Positions 25,489 to 34,582 of a DNA stretch of 60,936 nucleotides are shown in pieces. Below the pieces are notes generated by a model. The model saw nothing but the letters and a program-made list of their open reading frames with translations, was not told where the DNA came from and searched no databases. Numbering within the stretch: position 1 is the first letter of the stretch; every line of letters begins with the position of its first letter. The DNA is taken from contig CACXXO010000014.1 of assembly GCA_902771735.1 (NCBI GenBank), positions 1 through 60,936 of the forward strand, written 5' to 3'. A program made the position numbers and the translations under genes. This DNA comes from an uncultured Bacteroidota bacterium. GTDB lineage: Bacteria > Bacteroidota > Bacteroidia > Bacteroidales > P3.

Positions 25489-25977
25489 ATGAGCAAAAGG
25501 ATACTTTTTGTCTGTCACGGAAACATCTGCCGTAGCCCGATGGCCGAATTCGTAATGAAGAAGTTTGTACGCACGGCAGGTCTGGAGGAGGTGTTCGAGA
25601 TAGCTTCGGCTGGCACGAGCGACGAGGAGGAGGGCAATCCGGTCTATCCCTTGGCCAAACGCGCACTGGCAGAGCATGGCATTGGTTGCCCCGGCAAGAC
25701 GGCACGCTGTTTGACGCCGGAGGACTATGGGCGGTGGGACATGATTGTAGGCATGGATGCACAAAACCTGCTCAATATGCGGCGACTCTTCGGTGGCGAT
25801 CCCGAAGGGAAACTTTCATTGCTGCTCGACCACACCCCCGAGAGCGATACACGGCACCATCACCGCGATGTCTCCGACCCGTGGTACACACGAAAGTTCA
25901 ACATTGCCTGGGATGATATCTATACCGGCTGCAAGGCCTTGTTTGAGAAGCTGAAAGATGAACGAGCCGACGATTGA
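25489..25977 (+). CDS. Low-molecular-weight protein tyrosine phosphatase
   Basis: 162 residues. The P-loop CHGNICRS has nucleophile Cys 9 and Arg 15, and the general acid Asp 130 sits in SDPWY. Members dephosphorylate tyrosine kinases of capsule synthesis, or arginine-phosphate in Firmicutes. No capsule genes are in the window, so the target is unknown. The next gene starts inside its 3' end (20-base overlap), so the two are co-translated. Confidence 0.93.
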   Translation: MSKRILFVCHGNICRSPMAEFVMKKFVRTAGLEEVFEIASAGTSDEEEGNPVYPLAKRALAEHGIGCPGKTARCLTPEDYGRWDMIVGMDAQNLLNMRRLFGGDPEGKLSLLLDHTPESDTRHHHRDVSDPWYTRKFNIAWDDIYTGCKALFEKLKDERADD

Positions 25978-26743
25978 TTTCGAGCAGGTGGAGGCTATGG
26001 GCATCTCGCGACAGGCTTTCGACGAGGTGCTTGACATCGTTGGCCGACAGCCCACCATCGACGAGCTGTCGACCCTCTTGGCCATGTGGGAGAGCAACGG
26101 CAAACAGCAAAGTCTTTACGGATGGTTGCGCGGCCAGCACCATGTGGTGGAGCGCAACGACTACCTCTACTCGGGCGATGCCGACCACAAGGCCATACGC
26201 GAACCCAAGGTTAAGGAATGCCTGAACGTGGCCCGCGATCTCTGCAAGAATTCTCAATTCTCAATTCTCAATTCTCAATTTCCCACCGGGATGCTCCTCT
26301 ACATGGTGGGCAATGTGAGCAGCGAGTTTGCCGACTCGGAGTATGCGCGGCGCTGCCTGCATTTGGTCAGCGAGCCTATGGCCGCTACAGGCCACAAAGA
26401 AGACTGCGAATATATCGAGATGATTCTGTCGGCATTGATTGCCAACGAGATGGTGCTGGCGGAGATGCCTGTGGGACAAGGGGGCGTTTTTTGCTCGCTG
26501 TTGCGCTTCACGGCTCCTTCGGGCTATGACATTCTGGTGCCGCGTGAGGTGCGCCTGGATGCTTTCCTCTTTGGCGAGGAGCCGGGACGTTATATTGTGG
26601 CATTGCCCGAGAGCCGGGACGACGCTTTCCTCCTCAAGATGGATGAGGCACGTCTCAACTGCTGCTTTCTTGGCCGTAGCACGAAAAACCGTGTAGTGGT
26701 CGACGGCTTCGACTTTGGCCCTGTGTCCCGGTACGTTGGTTAG
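25958..26743 (+). CDS. Protein with PurM/PurL C-terminal-like half, unknown function
   Basis: 261 residues. The N-terminal part has RQPTIDELSTLLAMWESNGK and LYGWLRGQHHVVERNDYLY, a signature I associate with small Bacteroidetes proteins annotated as FGAM-synthase-like. The second half (FTAPSGYDILVP, PGRYIVALPES, CCFLGRS) resembles the AIR-synthase C-terminal domain. It is far too short to be a PurL enzyme. The linker NSQFSILNSQF is encoded by a 7-bp tandem repeat (26249-26280), so a gain or loss of one unit would shift the frame. Its stop overlaps that of the convergent permease gene by four bases. Confidence 0.6.
   Translation: MNEPTIDFEQVEAMGISRQAFDEVLDIVGRQPTIDELSTLLAMWESNGKQQSLYGWLRGQHHVVERNDYLYSGDADHKAIREPKVKECLNVARDLCKNSQFSILNSQFPTGMLLYMVGNVSSEFADSEYARRCLHLVSEPMAATGHKEDCEYIEMILSALIANEMVLAEMPVGQGGVFCSLLRFTAPSGYDILVPREVRLDAFLFGEEPGRYIVALPESRDDAFLLKMDEARLNCCFLGRSTKNRVVVDGFDFGPVSRYVG
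26249..26280. repeat. In-gene 7-bp tandem repeat, (AATTCTC)4 plus AATT
   Basis: Four perfect heptamers and a partial fifth, within the reading frame of the PurL-like gene. Confidence 0.9.
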
Positions 26744-27918
26744 GGCTCGACGGTGCCGCGGATGGTTTTCAGGATGATATAATTATAGATGCCGATAAGA
26801 GCTGCCGTTAGCACGGCGGCGGCGATGACGATGGGCCACACAGAGCCTTCAAGGGTGAATACCGTCGACAGCTTTCCTACATACAGACTTCTAAGTATCA
26901 GAGCTATTGTTGTGGCTGCCACCATGTCGGCAACGGTGATGATGCCTACGGTGCGGCGGTAGAAGCGGGCCATCTGCTGCGGCGAGTAGCCAATGGCATA
27001 TAGGTTACAGAAGAGGTCGTGGTTTTTCTGCACGATGACGTTGAGGCTCATGACGATGAAAGCCACCGAGAGGGCGATGATGATAAGCGCCACGGTAAGC
27101 AGGAACGCCATCGCCGCACGGAAGAAGAAGACCATCTTGCTACTCTCCAGCTCGTCTTGTTTGATGCTGTAGTTGTGCTCTTCCATGAAACGGGGGATGC
27201 GTTCGTCGGAGGCGTCGGCGAGCTCTACAAGCAATCGTGAAGGAGGGTTGGTGGCGGCGCTGCCGAATTCCCGGTTGGCCCATTCGAGGAATTCCTCGGG
27301 GGCGAGGATGGTGTTGATTTTGCCCGAGAAGCCTACGATGCGGCTGCGGAATGAGCGGTGGCGGCCGTTGCCGTCGAGGTCGATGGTGAACGACACCTGC
27401 TCGACGGTACCCTTCGAGATGACGGGTAGCGACTGGCTCTCGGCAAAGCCGAAATTGTAGAGGCTCAGGTAGTCCTCGGGAATGATGACGGGGATAAAGT
27501 TGGAGGTGGAATCCCAACGCCATTCTTCGCTGCGCACATCGATATAGCGGTCGGGCACGCCTTCGAAAAAGAGGTCGGTATAGAGCCCCTGCCCGGCGAA
27601 GTTGATGGAAGCCTTGGTGTGGAATCCCGAGGAGGTGAAGCGCGCTACTTGGGCTACAAAAGGCTGCCGCTCAAGTTCCTCTATCTCGCGTTCGGTAAAA
27701 TAGATGCCGCGTTTGTTGAGCGACTGCAGGGCGCCGACATTTTTCGAGAGGGTGATGGCGTGGCCGCGGAAGACGTCGGTCTGCTGCGTGAGCAGCGGCC
27801 GCAGGTCGGCATAGAGCTGGCAGGCCAGCATGACGATGGCGGCGCCGACGAGCAACGTGGCGGCATAGCCGGCAATCTGGGTGGGGATGAGGGTCTTGCG
27901 TTGCAGTCGTTTCAGCAT
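26740..27918 (-). CDS. FtsX-like ABC exporter permease
   Basis: 392 residues. Topology of one N-terminal hydrophobic segment (about 14-36), a large extracytoplasmic domain (about 37-265) and three C-terminal segments (about 268-295, 315-345, 355-385), as in MacB/FtsX/LolC-type permeases that push lipoproteins or peptides through the envelope. ATPase and lipoprotein genes lie directly upstream with gaps of three and seven bases, so all three probably form one machine. Confidence 0.85.
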   Translation of the reverse strand: MLKRLQRKTLIPTQIAGYAATLLVGAAIVMLACQLYADLRPLLTQQTDVFRGHAITLSKNVGALQSLNKRGIYFTEREIEELERQPFVAQVARFTSSGFHTKASINFAGQGLYTDLFFEGVPDRYIDVRSEEWRWDSTSNFIPVIIPEDYLSLYNFGFAESQSLPVISKGTVEQVSFTIDLDGNGRHRSFRSRIVGFSGKINTILAPEEFLEWANREFGSAATNPPSRLLVELADASDERIPRFMEEHNYSIKQDELESSKMVFFFRAAMAFLLTVALIIIALSVAFIVMSLNVIVQKNHDLFCNLYAIGYSPQQMARFYRRTVGIITVADMVAATTIALILRSLYVGKLSTVFTLEGSVWPIVIAAAVLTAALIGIYNYIILKTIRGTVEP

Positions 27919-27921
27919 GGC

Positions 27922-28548
27922 TCAAAGGTTGAGTGTGACATCGAAGGGGAAGAGTCCGATGGGGTCGAGGGCGGTGACGATGAGCCCGGCGCCTTGCGAT
28001 TCTACCTCGCTGAGAACCAAGGCTGCCACGGCCTGTGAGCTTTCGAGGTCGAGATGGCTGAAGGGTTCGTCCATCAGCAGGAACTCGAAAGGCTGGCATA
28101 GTGCCCTCACCGCCGCCACCCTTTGGCGCTGCCCCAGTGAGAGGGTGGCTACAGGCTGATGCTTCTTCTCGGGTGACAGCACCTGGTCGAGCATGGCTTC
28201 AATCTGTGCCATGCTTTTGTATCCCGTTAAATTGTTTTTAATTTGCACATTTTCAAGTGCTGTGAGCTCGGGGAAGAGACGCAGGTCCTGAAAGAGGTAG
28301 CTCAACTTGCGGCGGCGGCGCTCCAGTGGCGTGCTGTCGTCGTCGTGGAAGAGGACGGCGCCGTCATAGGCGTTGTTGCTGCCGTAGATGAAGTTGAGCA
28401 GCGAGGTCTTGCCATGGCCCGAACGGGCGCAGACCATATATTTCCGACCACGCTCGAATTTTACTGTGGGCTGCAGATATATGTCGGAACCGGAAACCTC
28501 CAATTCCGACATATATTTCGGTTTCAGGTTGTGGAGCTCTATCAGCAC
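27922..28548 (-). CDS. ABC transporter ATPase
   Basis: 208 residues, single nucleotide-binding domain. Walker A ARSGHGKTS (about 42-50; the usual first Gly is Ala), Q-loop LFQDLRLFPEL, signature LSLGQRQRV (usually LSGGQ), Walker B FLLMDEPFSHLD. It pairs with the FtsX-like permease just downstream. The Gly-to-Leu change in the signature is unusual but the rest of the site is intact. Confidence 0.9.
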   Translation of the reverse strand: MLIELHNLKPKYMSELEVSGSDIYLQPTVKFERGRKYMVCARSGHGKTSLLNFIYGSNNAYDGAVLFHDDDSTPLERRRRKLSYLFQDLRLFPELTALENVQIKNNLTGYKSMAQIEAMLDQVLSPEKKHQPVATLSLGQRQRVAAVRALCQPFEFLLMDEPFSHLDLESSQAVAALVLSEVESQGAGLIVTALDPIGLFPFDVTLNL

Positions 28549-28555
28549 GGTGTGT

Positions 28556-30115
28556 TTACATCATTTTGTCGACCTCCTGGAGGATGAATGCCAGGCTGTT
28601 GACTTTGTCGTTGGTGAAGAAGATGCAGGCTTTGCCGTTCTGTTCGTCGATATTCTTGGCCTCGATGCGGTCGAGCATGGAGAAAATAGCCTCGACTATG
28701 GGATTGTTGTTCAGTCCAATGAGGTCAAGCAACTCGATGGGCCAGTTTTCGAGGTTGAGGTCCATATAAAGGTAGTTGCCTTTTTTGGCGTCGTCGGCAA
28801 TGGTCATCAGACCGTTGCTCTTGCCGCCGGCCTGGGCGTTGGCAATGACGGAGGGGTCGGTCGAGAGGACTGCCACTTTGTCGTTGAGAACCAGTTGCAT
28901 GGCGGGGAAGAAGTCGAAGGTGTAGACATTGCCGTTGTTGACGGCCAACTCGTTGAGAAGGTCGCGGGCTACTTTGTTGTCTTTTATGTCGACGGCGGCG
29001 GCAAAGTAGGGCGTGCCCTCCTGCATGCCGTAGAAGCTGGCGGCCAGGCTGCCACCGAGGGCGTTCATGAGGTCGCGGAGGGTGTATTCCTTGATGCCGA
29101 GGGGCTCGTCGAGGCTCAGGTCTTCGTCCTTCATGGCATCGAGGAATTTGGCCATCGCTTCCATGTCGACGCTAAAGGTGGCGGCGGCAAGGGTCTGGGC
29201 CGGCAGGTAGGCGAGGAGCCCGTCGTTGAACTTCTGTGTACCAAACTTTTGCAACTCCTCGGGAATACCGTAGCTCTTGCTGGTGATTTCAAGTCGTCCG
29301 TTCTCGAACGAGCCGTAGATGCACATCGAGGCCTCTTTGAACTGCTCGAGGGACTTCTCGTTGTAGAATTGCAGGAGGAGGTTGAACATCGGGTTGGCCG
29401 AGGTCAGTAGCTGGTTGCCGTAGCACATGAAATAGCTGAAATCCTTGCGCTCGGCGAGGTATTTGTCGAAATATTTGTTGCTGGCCATGCTCTCTTCTTT
29501 CTTGAGTTTCATCAGCTTGTCGACATATTGGATGGAGCTGAGCACTTTGCCGTCGAATTCGTCCATGTTCATGAGCAGCTCGGGATAGTTCTCGATAAAG
29601 AAGATTTTGTCGTCGTTGTAGGCAAGGAGTTCTGTTTCACCCAAATCAATGGTTGTCAGGCCGAGGGTGTCCTTCCGCTCGACCTTGTTGCCAAGAACCT
29701 CCTCAAGATTGGCCAAGAACTGTTCGAACTTGCTGCGGTTCTGCATCTTGGCGATGACTGCGCAGTAGTCGATTCCGGGAAAATCCTCGGCGGCAGGCTC
29801 GTGGAAGCTGCACACCGGTTGGCGGAAATCGATGCCGCACGACGAGGGGTCCTTGAGGATGGCTTCCAATAGCTTGTCCGAACCATTGTCGCTGCTCTGC
29901 AGGTGCTGGCGCAAACTCTTCACCATCTGCAGGTTGTCGGCATTGGAGAGGTCGCCTTTCTTCCACAGCGATGCCAGGTCGATGTGCATCACGTCGGTTG
30001 CATTTTTGGGAATGAAGGCCCCTTCGTCGGATGCCGACGAGCAGGAGACCATGAACATGGCGGCCGCCACCATTGCGGGCAGCATGCGCATAAGATAACG
30101 TTTCATCGTTTTCAT
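28556..30115 (-). CDS. DUF4836-family lipoprotein
   Basis: 519 residues. Signal sequence with lipobox (MVSC, Cys at about 25), then a long alpha/beta region typical of the Bacteroidetes DUF4836 family, opening FIPKNATDVMHIDLASLWKK. Function is unknown. It begins the three-gene unit with the ABC ATPase and permease, which suggests that it is the substrate-binding or substrate partner of that exporter. No clear promoter box was found upstream. Confidence 0.8.
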   Translation of the reverse strand: MKTMKRYLMRMLPAMVAAAMFMVSCSSASDEGAFIPKNATDVMHIDLASLWKKGDLSNADNLQMVKSLRQHLQSSDNGSDKLLEAILKDPSSCGIDFRQPVCSFHEPAAEDFPGIDYCAVIAKMQNRSKFEQFLANLEEVLGNKVERKDTLGLTTIDLGETELLAYNDDKIFFIENYPELLMNMDEFDGKVLSSIQYVDKLMKLKKEESMASNKYFDKYLAERKDFSYFMCYGNQLLTSANPMFNLLLQFYNEKSLEQFKEASMCIYGSFENGRLEITSKSYGIPEELQKFGTQKFNDGLLAYLPAQTLAAATFSVDMEAMAKFLDAMKDEDLSLDEPLGIKEYTLRDLMNALGGSLAASFYGMQEGTPYFAAAVDIKDNKVARDLLNELAVNNGNVYTFDFFPAMQLVLNDKVAVLSTDPSVIANAQAGGKSNGLMTIADDAKKGNYLYMDLNLENWPIELLDLIGLNNNPIVEAIFSMLDRIEAKNIDEQNGKACIFFTNDKVNSLAFILQEVDKMM

Positions 30116-30280
30116 TGGGGATTCTTGTTTGTGTTTAATAAATCTTTTTTTTGTATTTTATAATAACGCGCACGAAACAATAATATTGTCCGAGGGTTTA
30201 TTTTTCCCTCACCAAACGGCATTTTTTTAACATTTTGCCCCGAAATGATGAAAGAAAGCGTAACTCATTGTACCTGATAG

Positions 30281-30345
30281 GTGTTAACTACCTACCAACT
30301 CCTTACCAACTCCCTACCAACTCCTACCACGGTAGGTGTTGACAG
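30281..30345. repeat. Intergenic 11-bp-period array with mirrored arm
   Basis: TACCAACTCC starts at 30293, 30304 and 30315 (11 bp apart), then TACCAC at 30325 closes into a short palindrome CTACCACGGTAG. TAGGTGTTAAC before it recurs as TAGGTGTTGAC after it. The gap 30116-30455 otherwise holds only the mutS -7 box. Confidence 0.8.
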
Positions 30346-30424
30346 GGTGGGGAAGGGGTGTTGATTTTAACATTTTGTTTATAAAAACTTGAGAGGGTTC
30401 GACCGGCGTGTGAGAAAAAATGTG

Positions 30425-30432
30425 TACTTTTG
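30425..30432 (+). promoter_or_regulatory. -7 box of mutS
   Basis: TACTTTTG followed by CATTTTG, 24 bases before the mutS ATG; no clear -33 box. Confidence 0.55.
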
Positions 30433-30455
30433 CATTTTGAATTTTTGAACAGCAG

Positions 30456-33089
30456 ATGGCCAAGAAATCCGACACCGAATCGCCGCTGATGAAGCAGCAT
30501 GCCGAGTTGAAGAAGCGTTTCCCCGACGCGATGCTTCTCTTCCGCGTGGGTGACTTCTACGAGACTTTCGGCGACGACGCCCGCAAGGCGTCGCAGGTGC
30601 TGGGCATCACCTTGACGCGCAAGATGGCTGGCGGCGGCGAGTATACCGACCTGGCTGGAATTCCGCACCATGCTTTGGAACAATATCTTCCGCGATTGGT
30701 GAGGGCTGGCATGAGGGTGGCTATTTGCGAGCAGTTGGAGGATCCGAAGACTGCCAAAGGCCTCGTCAAGCGCGGCATCACCGAGCTGGTGACCCCCGGT
30801 GTGGCCTATAACGACATGGTGCTCGAGGTGAAGGAGAACAACTTCCTATGCGGCCTGCACTTGGCGGACAAGGTTCATGGTATCAGTTTTTTGGATGTCT
30901 CCACAGGCGAGTTCTATGTGGCGCAGGGCGACCTCGGCTACATTGACAAGCTGCTCACCAGCTTCAAACCCTCCGAGGTGGTGGTGCAAAGGAAGAAGCT
31001 GCGTTGGTTCCAGGAACAATTTGCTGAAAAATACTATACTAACACCTTCGATGACTGGGTTTTTGCTCCCGATTTTGCCCACGAGTTGTTGCTGAAACAG
31101 TTTGGCACCTCGTCGCTCAAGGGCTTTGGCGTGGAGGATCTGGACATGGGAATCATTGCCGCCGGAGCGGTGCTCTATTATTTGCAGGACACTCAGCACG
31201 ATAGGACACAAAATATCACACGGCTGAGCCGTTTGGAGCAGGATCGTTATGTGTGGCTCGACAAGTTTACGGTGCGCAACCTGGAACTCGTCTCGTCGCC
31301 CAACGAGAATGCACGCACGCTCTTTGATGTTATAGACCAGACACTTACTCCCATGGGTGGCCGGTTGCTGAAGCGCTGGGTGCTGATGCCACTGAAGGAG
31401 ATTGCCGCCATCGAGGAACGCCTCGGTGTGGTCGACGCCCTGCTGCGCGACGGTGAGTTGCGTCAGCGCCTGCAAGGGTTTGTCAAGGAGATCGGCGACC
31501 TGGAGCGATTGATTACCAAGGCCGCCGTGGGTCGCATCAATCCCCGTGAGATGCTGCAGCTGAAACGTGCACTCGATGCCGTGGCTCAGGTCAAGTTGTT
31601 GTGTGCCAATGGTTCCGGTCCTATAGCCGCTCTCGGCGAGCAACTCAACCCCTGTGCTTCGCTGGCCGAACGTATCGGTCGCGAAATCAAAGAGGAACCG
31701 CCTGTCAAGGTGGAGAAGGGCGGAGTGATTGCGAGTGGTGTCAATGCCGAGCTTGACGAGCTGCGCTCGATGGCCGGCTCGGGCAAGGAATACCTGACGG
31801 GCCTGCAGCAGCGTGAGAGCGAGGCTACAGGCATCCCGTCGCTCAAGGTGGGGTTCAACAATATCTACGGCTATTACTTCGAAGTCTATAACACCCATAG
31901 GGACAAGGTTCCCGAGGGTTGGGTGCGCCGCCAGACACTCACCAATGCCGAGCGCTACATCACGCCCGAATTGAAGGAATACGAGGATAAAATCCTCGGC
32001 GCCGAGGAACGTATGCTGGCCCTTGAGGCACAGCTGTTTGCCCAACTGATGGCCACAGTAACCGAATATGTGCAGCCTATACAATATGACGCACAGATAG
32101 TTGCGCGACTGGACTGCCTGCAGGGTTTTGCAGAAGTGGCACTGGTGGGAGGCTATTGCCGCCCCGAACTCACTGAGGAGAACAAACTCCTTATCCTCGA
32201 AGGACGCCACCCTGTCATCGAGACGCAAATGCCTCCGGGAGAACAGTATGTGAGCAACGACGTGACTCTCGACACGGAGACCAACCAGATTGTAATCATC
32301 ACAGGCCCCAACATGAGCGGTAAGTCGGCCCTGCTGCGCCAAACGGCACTCATTGTGCTGCTGGCACAGATGGGCAGCTATTGCCCTGCCAAGCGTGCCA
32401 CGGTGGGCATCGTCGATAAGATATTCACGCGCGTGGGCGCGAGCGATAACATAAGTAGTGGCGAATCGACCTTCATGGTGGAGATGAATGAGACGGCCAG
32501 TATCCTCAACAATGTGAGCGACAGGAGCTTGGTGCTTCTTGACGAGATTGGGCGCGGCACATCGACCTACGACGGAATCTCCATAGCCTGGGCCATCACG
32601 GAGTACTTGCACGAGAACAAGAAGGCTCGTCCCAAGGTGATGTTTGCCACCCACTACCATGAACTCATCGAGATGGAGCAGCAGTTTGAGCGCATACACA
32701 ACTACCATGTGAGTGTCAAGGAGATAGACGGGCGTGTCATCTTCCTGCGCAAGTTGGTGCCCGGCGGCAGCGAACACAGTTTCGGTATCCATGTGGCCCG
32801 ATTGGCAGGCATGCCGCCGCAGGTGCTCAACCGCGCCAGCGCCATGTTGCAGATGCTCGAGGAGAAAAATGCACGTGCAACGGAAGGCGACGGGAAGGGG
32901 TCGAAAAATGCAAAACTGATACAAAAAAATGACAATTTGGCTGGCTGCCAACTCAGTTTTATACAACTCGACGACCCGACGTTGCTCGAGATTAAGGATA
33001 AGATATTAAATATTGATATCGATACACTTACGCCTATAGAAGCGCTGCTGAAACTGAACGAAATTAAAAAAATTGTGACAAAAAAATAA
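30456..33089 (+). CDS. mutS: DNA mismatch repair protein MutS
   Basis: Recognises mismatches and small loops and signals with ATP. 877 residues, full length. The mismatch-reading motif VGDFYETF has the key Phe 34 and Glu 36; connector, lever and clamp domains follow. ATPase: Walker A GPNMSGKS (about 617-624), Walker B LVLLDEIGRGTSTYDG, and FATHYHEL. The C-terminal helix-turn-helix with FGIHVARLAGMP is present. A single gene with its own promoter. Confidence 0.98.
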   Translation: MAKKSDTESPLMKQHAELKKRFPDAMLLFRVGDFYETFGDDARKASQVLGITLTRKMAGGGEYTDLAGIPHHALEQYLPRLVRAGMRVAICEQLEDPKTAKGLVKRGITELVTPGVAYNDMVLEVKENNFLCGLHLADKVHGISFLDVSTGEFYVAQGDLGYIDKLLTSFKPSEVVVQRKKLRWFQEQFAEKYYTNTFDDWVFAPDFAHELLLKQFGTSSLKGFGVEDLDMGIIAAGAVLYYLQDTQHDRTQNITRLSRLEQDRYVWLDKFTVRNLELVSSPNENARTLFDVIDQTLTPMGGRLLKRWVLMPLKEIAAIEERLGVVDALLRDGELRQRLQGFVKEIGDLERLITKAAVGRINPREMLQLKRALDAVAQVKLLCANGSGPIAALGEQLNPCASLAERIGREIKEEPPVKVEKGGVIASGVNAELDELRSMAGSGKEYLTGLQQRESEATGIPSLKVGFNNIYGYYFEVYNTHRDKVPEGWVRRQTLTNAERYITPELKEYEDKILGAEERMLALEAQLFAQLMATVTEYVQPIQYDAQIVARLDCLQGFAEVALVGGYCRPELTEENKLLILEGRHPVIETQMPPGEQYVSNDVTLDTETNQIVIITGPNMSGKSALLRQTALIVLLAQMGSYCPAKRATVGIVDKIFTRVGASDNISSGESTFMVEMNETASILNNVSDRSLVLLDEIGRGTSTYDGISIAWAITEYLHENKKARPKVMFATHYHELIEMEQQFERIHNYHVSVKEIDGRVIFLRKLVPGGSEHSFGIHVARLAGMPPQVLNRASAMLQMLEEKNARATEGDGKGSKNAKLIQKNDNLAGCQLSFIQLDDPTLLEIKDKILNIDIDTLTPIEALLKLNEIKKIVTKK

Positions 33090-33096
33090 AAAATAT

Positions 33097-33127
33097 TTTG
33101 TCAGTTCCAAAAATGTTCGTACTTTTG
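33097..33127 (+). promoter_or_regulatory. Promoter of the tRNA cluster
   Basis: TTTG (33097-33100), 19-base spacer, TACTTTTG (33120-33127). The spacer starts TCAGTTCCAAAAA, nearly the same as at the tRNA-Gln promoter. Confidence 0.8.
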
Positions 33128-33188
33128 CACCCGCTTTCGAGGATAAAAAGAGAGCAAAAGAGTGAATTGAAATGGTGAAAAATGCGAT

Positions 33189-33261
<73 letters not shown>

Positions 33262-33286
33262 CAGGTCTCCAAAATCAGAGAGAAAG

Positions 33287-33369
33287 GCTCTGGTGGTGGA
33301 ATGGTAGACACGAGGGACTTAAAATCCCTTGCCCGCAAGGGCGTGTGGGTTCAAGTCCCACCCGGAGTA
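33287..33369 (+). tRNA. tRNA-Leu (TAA)
   Basis: 83 bases with the long variable arm (GCCCGCAAGGGC) of class II tRNAs, anticodon TAA, T-loop TTCAAGT. The terminal acceptor pair is G-T. Confidence 0.93.
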
Positions 33370-33389
33370 CCGAAGCGCAAGAACCGCAT

Positions 33390-33462
<73 letters not shown>

Positions 33463-33570
33463 CAAAAAAAGAGTAATTTGAAATGCTGCAGCAGCGGCAA
33501 AGCCCATGTCCGAAAAGATGCCTCCCCAGAGGCCGATGCACGTTGCTGGAACACAAGCGAAAGAGAAAAT

Positions 33571-33643
33571 GTCTTGGTAGCTCAGCTGGTAGAGCAATTG
33601 ACTCTTAATCAATGGGTCCAGGGTTCGAATCCCTGCCAGGACA
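33571..33643 (+). tRNA. tRNA-Lys (CTT)
   Basis: 73 bases, acceptor GTCTTGG/CCAGGAC, anticodon loop CTCTTAA giving CTT, T-loop TTCGAAT. The 108 bases before it hold no recognisable gene. Confidence 0.95.
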
Positions 33644-33650
33644 CTTATCG

Positions 33651-33724
33651 CGGGGTGTAGCGCAGTTGGCTAGCGCGCCACGTTCGGGACGTGGAGGCCG
33701 GAAGTTCGAGTCTTCTCACCCCGA
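33651..33724 (+). tRNA. tRNA-Pro (CGG)
   Basis: 74 bases, acceptor CGGGGTG/CACCCCG, anticodon loop TTCGGGA giving CGG. Confidence 0.95.
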
Positions 33725-33757
33725 CACAAACCCTCGCAATTGTGCGACCCGCCGAAG

Positions 33758-33830
<73 letters not shown>

Positions 33831-33840
33831 CAAAAGAAAA

Positions 33841-33867
33841 GACAGGACATGTGCCTGTCTTTTTTTT
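33841..33867 (+). terminator. Terminator of the tRNA cluster
   Basis: Stem GACAGG/CCTGTC with a seven-base loop and eight T residues. No TAnnTTTG box lies between it and rpsF, so rpsF may depend partly on read-through. Confidence 0.8.
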
Positions 33868-33908
33868 GTTTAAATAATAACAATTAACAAACAAAAACAA
33901 ACAAAGTA

Positions 33909-34268
33909 ATGGTAAAACAGTACGAAACCGTTTTCATTGCAACTCCCGTTTTGTCTGAAGAACAGATGAAGGAAACGGTAAAGAAGTACGTCGATCTGCT
34001 CACCTCAAAGGGTGCCGAGATTGTGTACGAGAACAACTGGGGCATGCGCAAGCTGGCCTATCCTATCCGCAAGAAGACCACCGGCTTCTATTATCTCATT
34101 GAGTTCAAGGCCGAGGGTAGCGTCATCAACGACCTCGAGGTTGCCTACAAACGCGACGAGCGTTTGCTCCGCTTCCTCACCGTGAGCCTCGACAAACACG
34201 CCGTGGCCTACAACGAGAAAAAGCGCGCCAAAAAGGCCGAAGCCGCCGAAGCTCCCGCCGAGGCATAA
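33909..34268 (+). CDS. rpsF: 30S ribosomal protein S6
   Basis: 119 residues. Starts MVKQYETVFIATPVLSEEQ; WGMRKLAYPIRKKTTGFYYL is diagnostic. The Ala/Glu-rich C-terminal tail is variable in the family. First gene of the rpsF-rpsR-rplI unit. Confidence 0.97.
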   Translation: MVKQYETVFIATPVLSEEQMKETVKKYVDLLTSKGAEIVYENNWGMRKLAYPIRKKTTGFYYLIEFKAEGSVINDLEVAYKRDERLLRFLTVSLDKHAVAYNEKKRAKKAEAAEAPAEA

Positions 34269-34297
34269 ATGTCTAACCAGTAAAGAAAAGAAGAATT

Positions 34298-34564
34298 ATG
34301 GCTAACGAGACCGAAATCAAATATTTGACCCCTATCGCTGTGGAGACTCAGCGTAAGAAATATTGCCGTTTCAAAAAGCTCGGTATCAAGTATATCGACT
34401 ATAAGGATGCCGACTTCCTGCTGAAGTTTGTCAACGAGCAGGGCAAGATCCTGCCCCGTCGCATTACCGGCACCTCGAACAAGTACCAGAAAAAAGTGTC
34501 GCAGGCTATCAAGCGCGCCCGTCACATCGCCCTGATGCCCTACGTCGCCGATTGTCTTAAATAA
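34298..34564 (+). CDS. rpsR: 30S ribosomal protein S18
   Basis: 88 residues; [35 protein letters not shown] and [10 protein letters not shown] are diagnostic. S18 pairs with S6 on the platform of the 30S subunit. The zinc-type Cys motif is reduced to one Cys at the start. Confidence 0.97.
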   Translation: MANETEIKYLTPIAVETQRKKYCRFKKLGIKYIDYKDADFLLKFVNEQGKILPRRITGTSNKYQKKVSQAIKRARHIALMPYVADCLK

Positions 34565-34582
34565 AATTAGGAGGAAGAATAG

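Noticed and set aside
30846-32966. A 706-codon minus-strand frame opposite mutS
   Set aside because: Shadow of mutS; no family motif in its translation.
33463-33570. Gap between the second tRNA-Gly and tRNA-Lys as a gene remnant
   Set aside because: The minus strand reads as a short hydrophobic peptide, but there is no start context or recognisable family.
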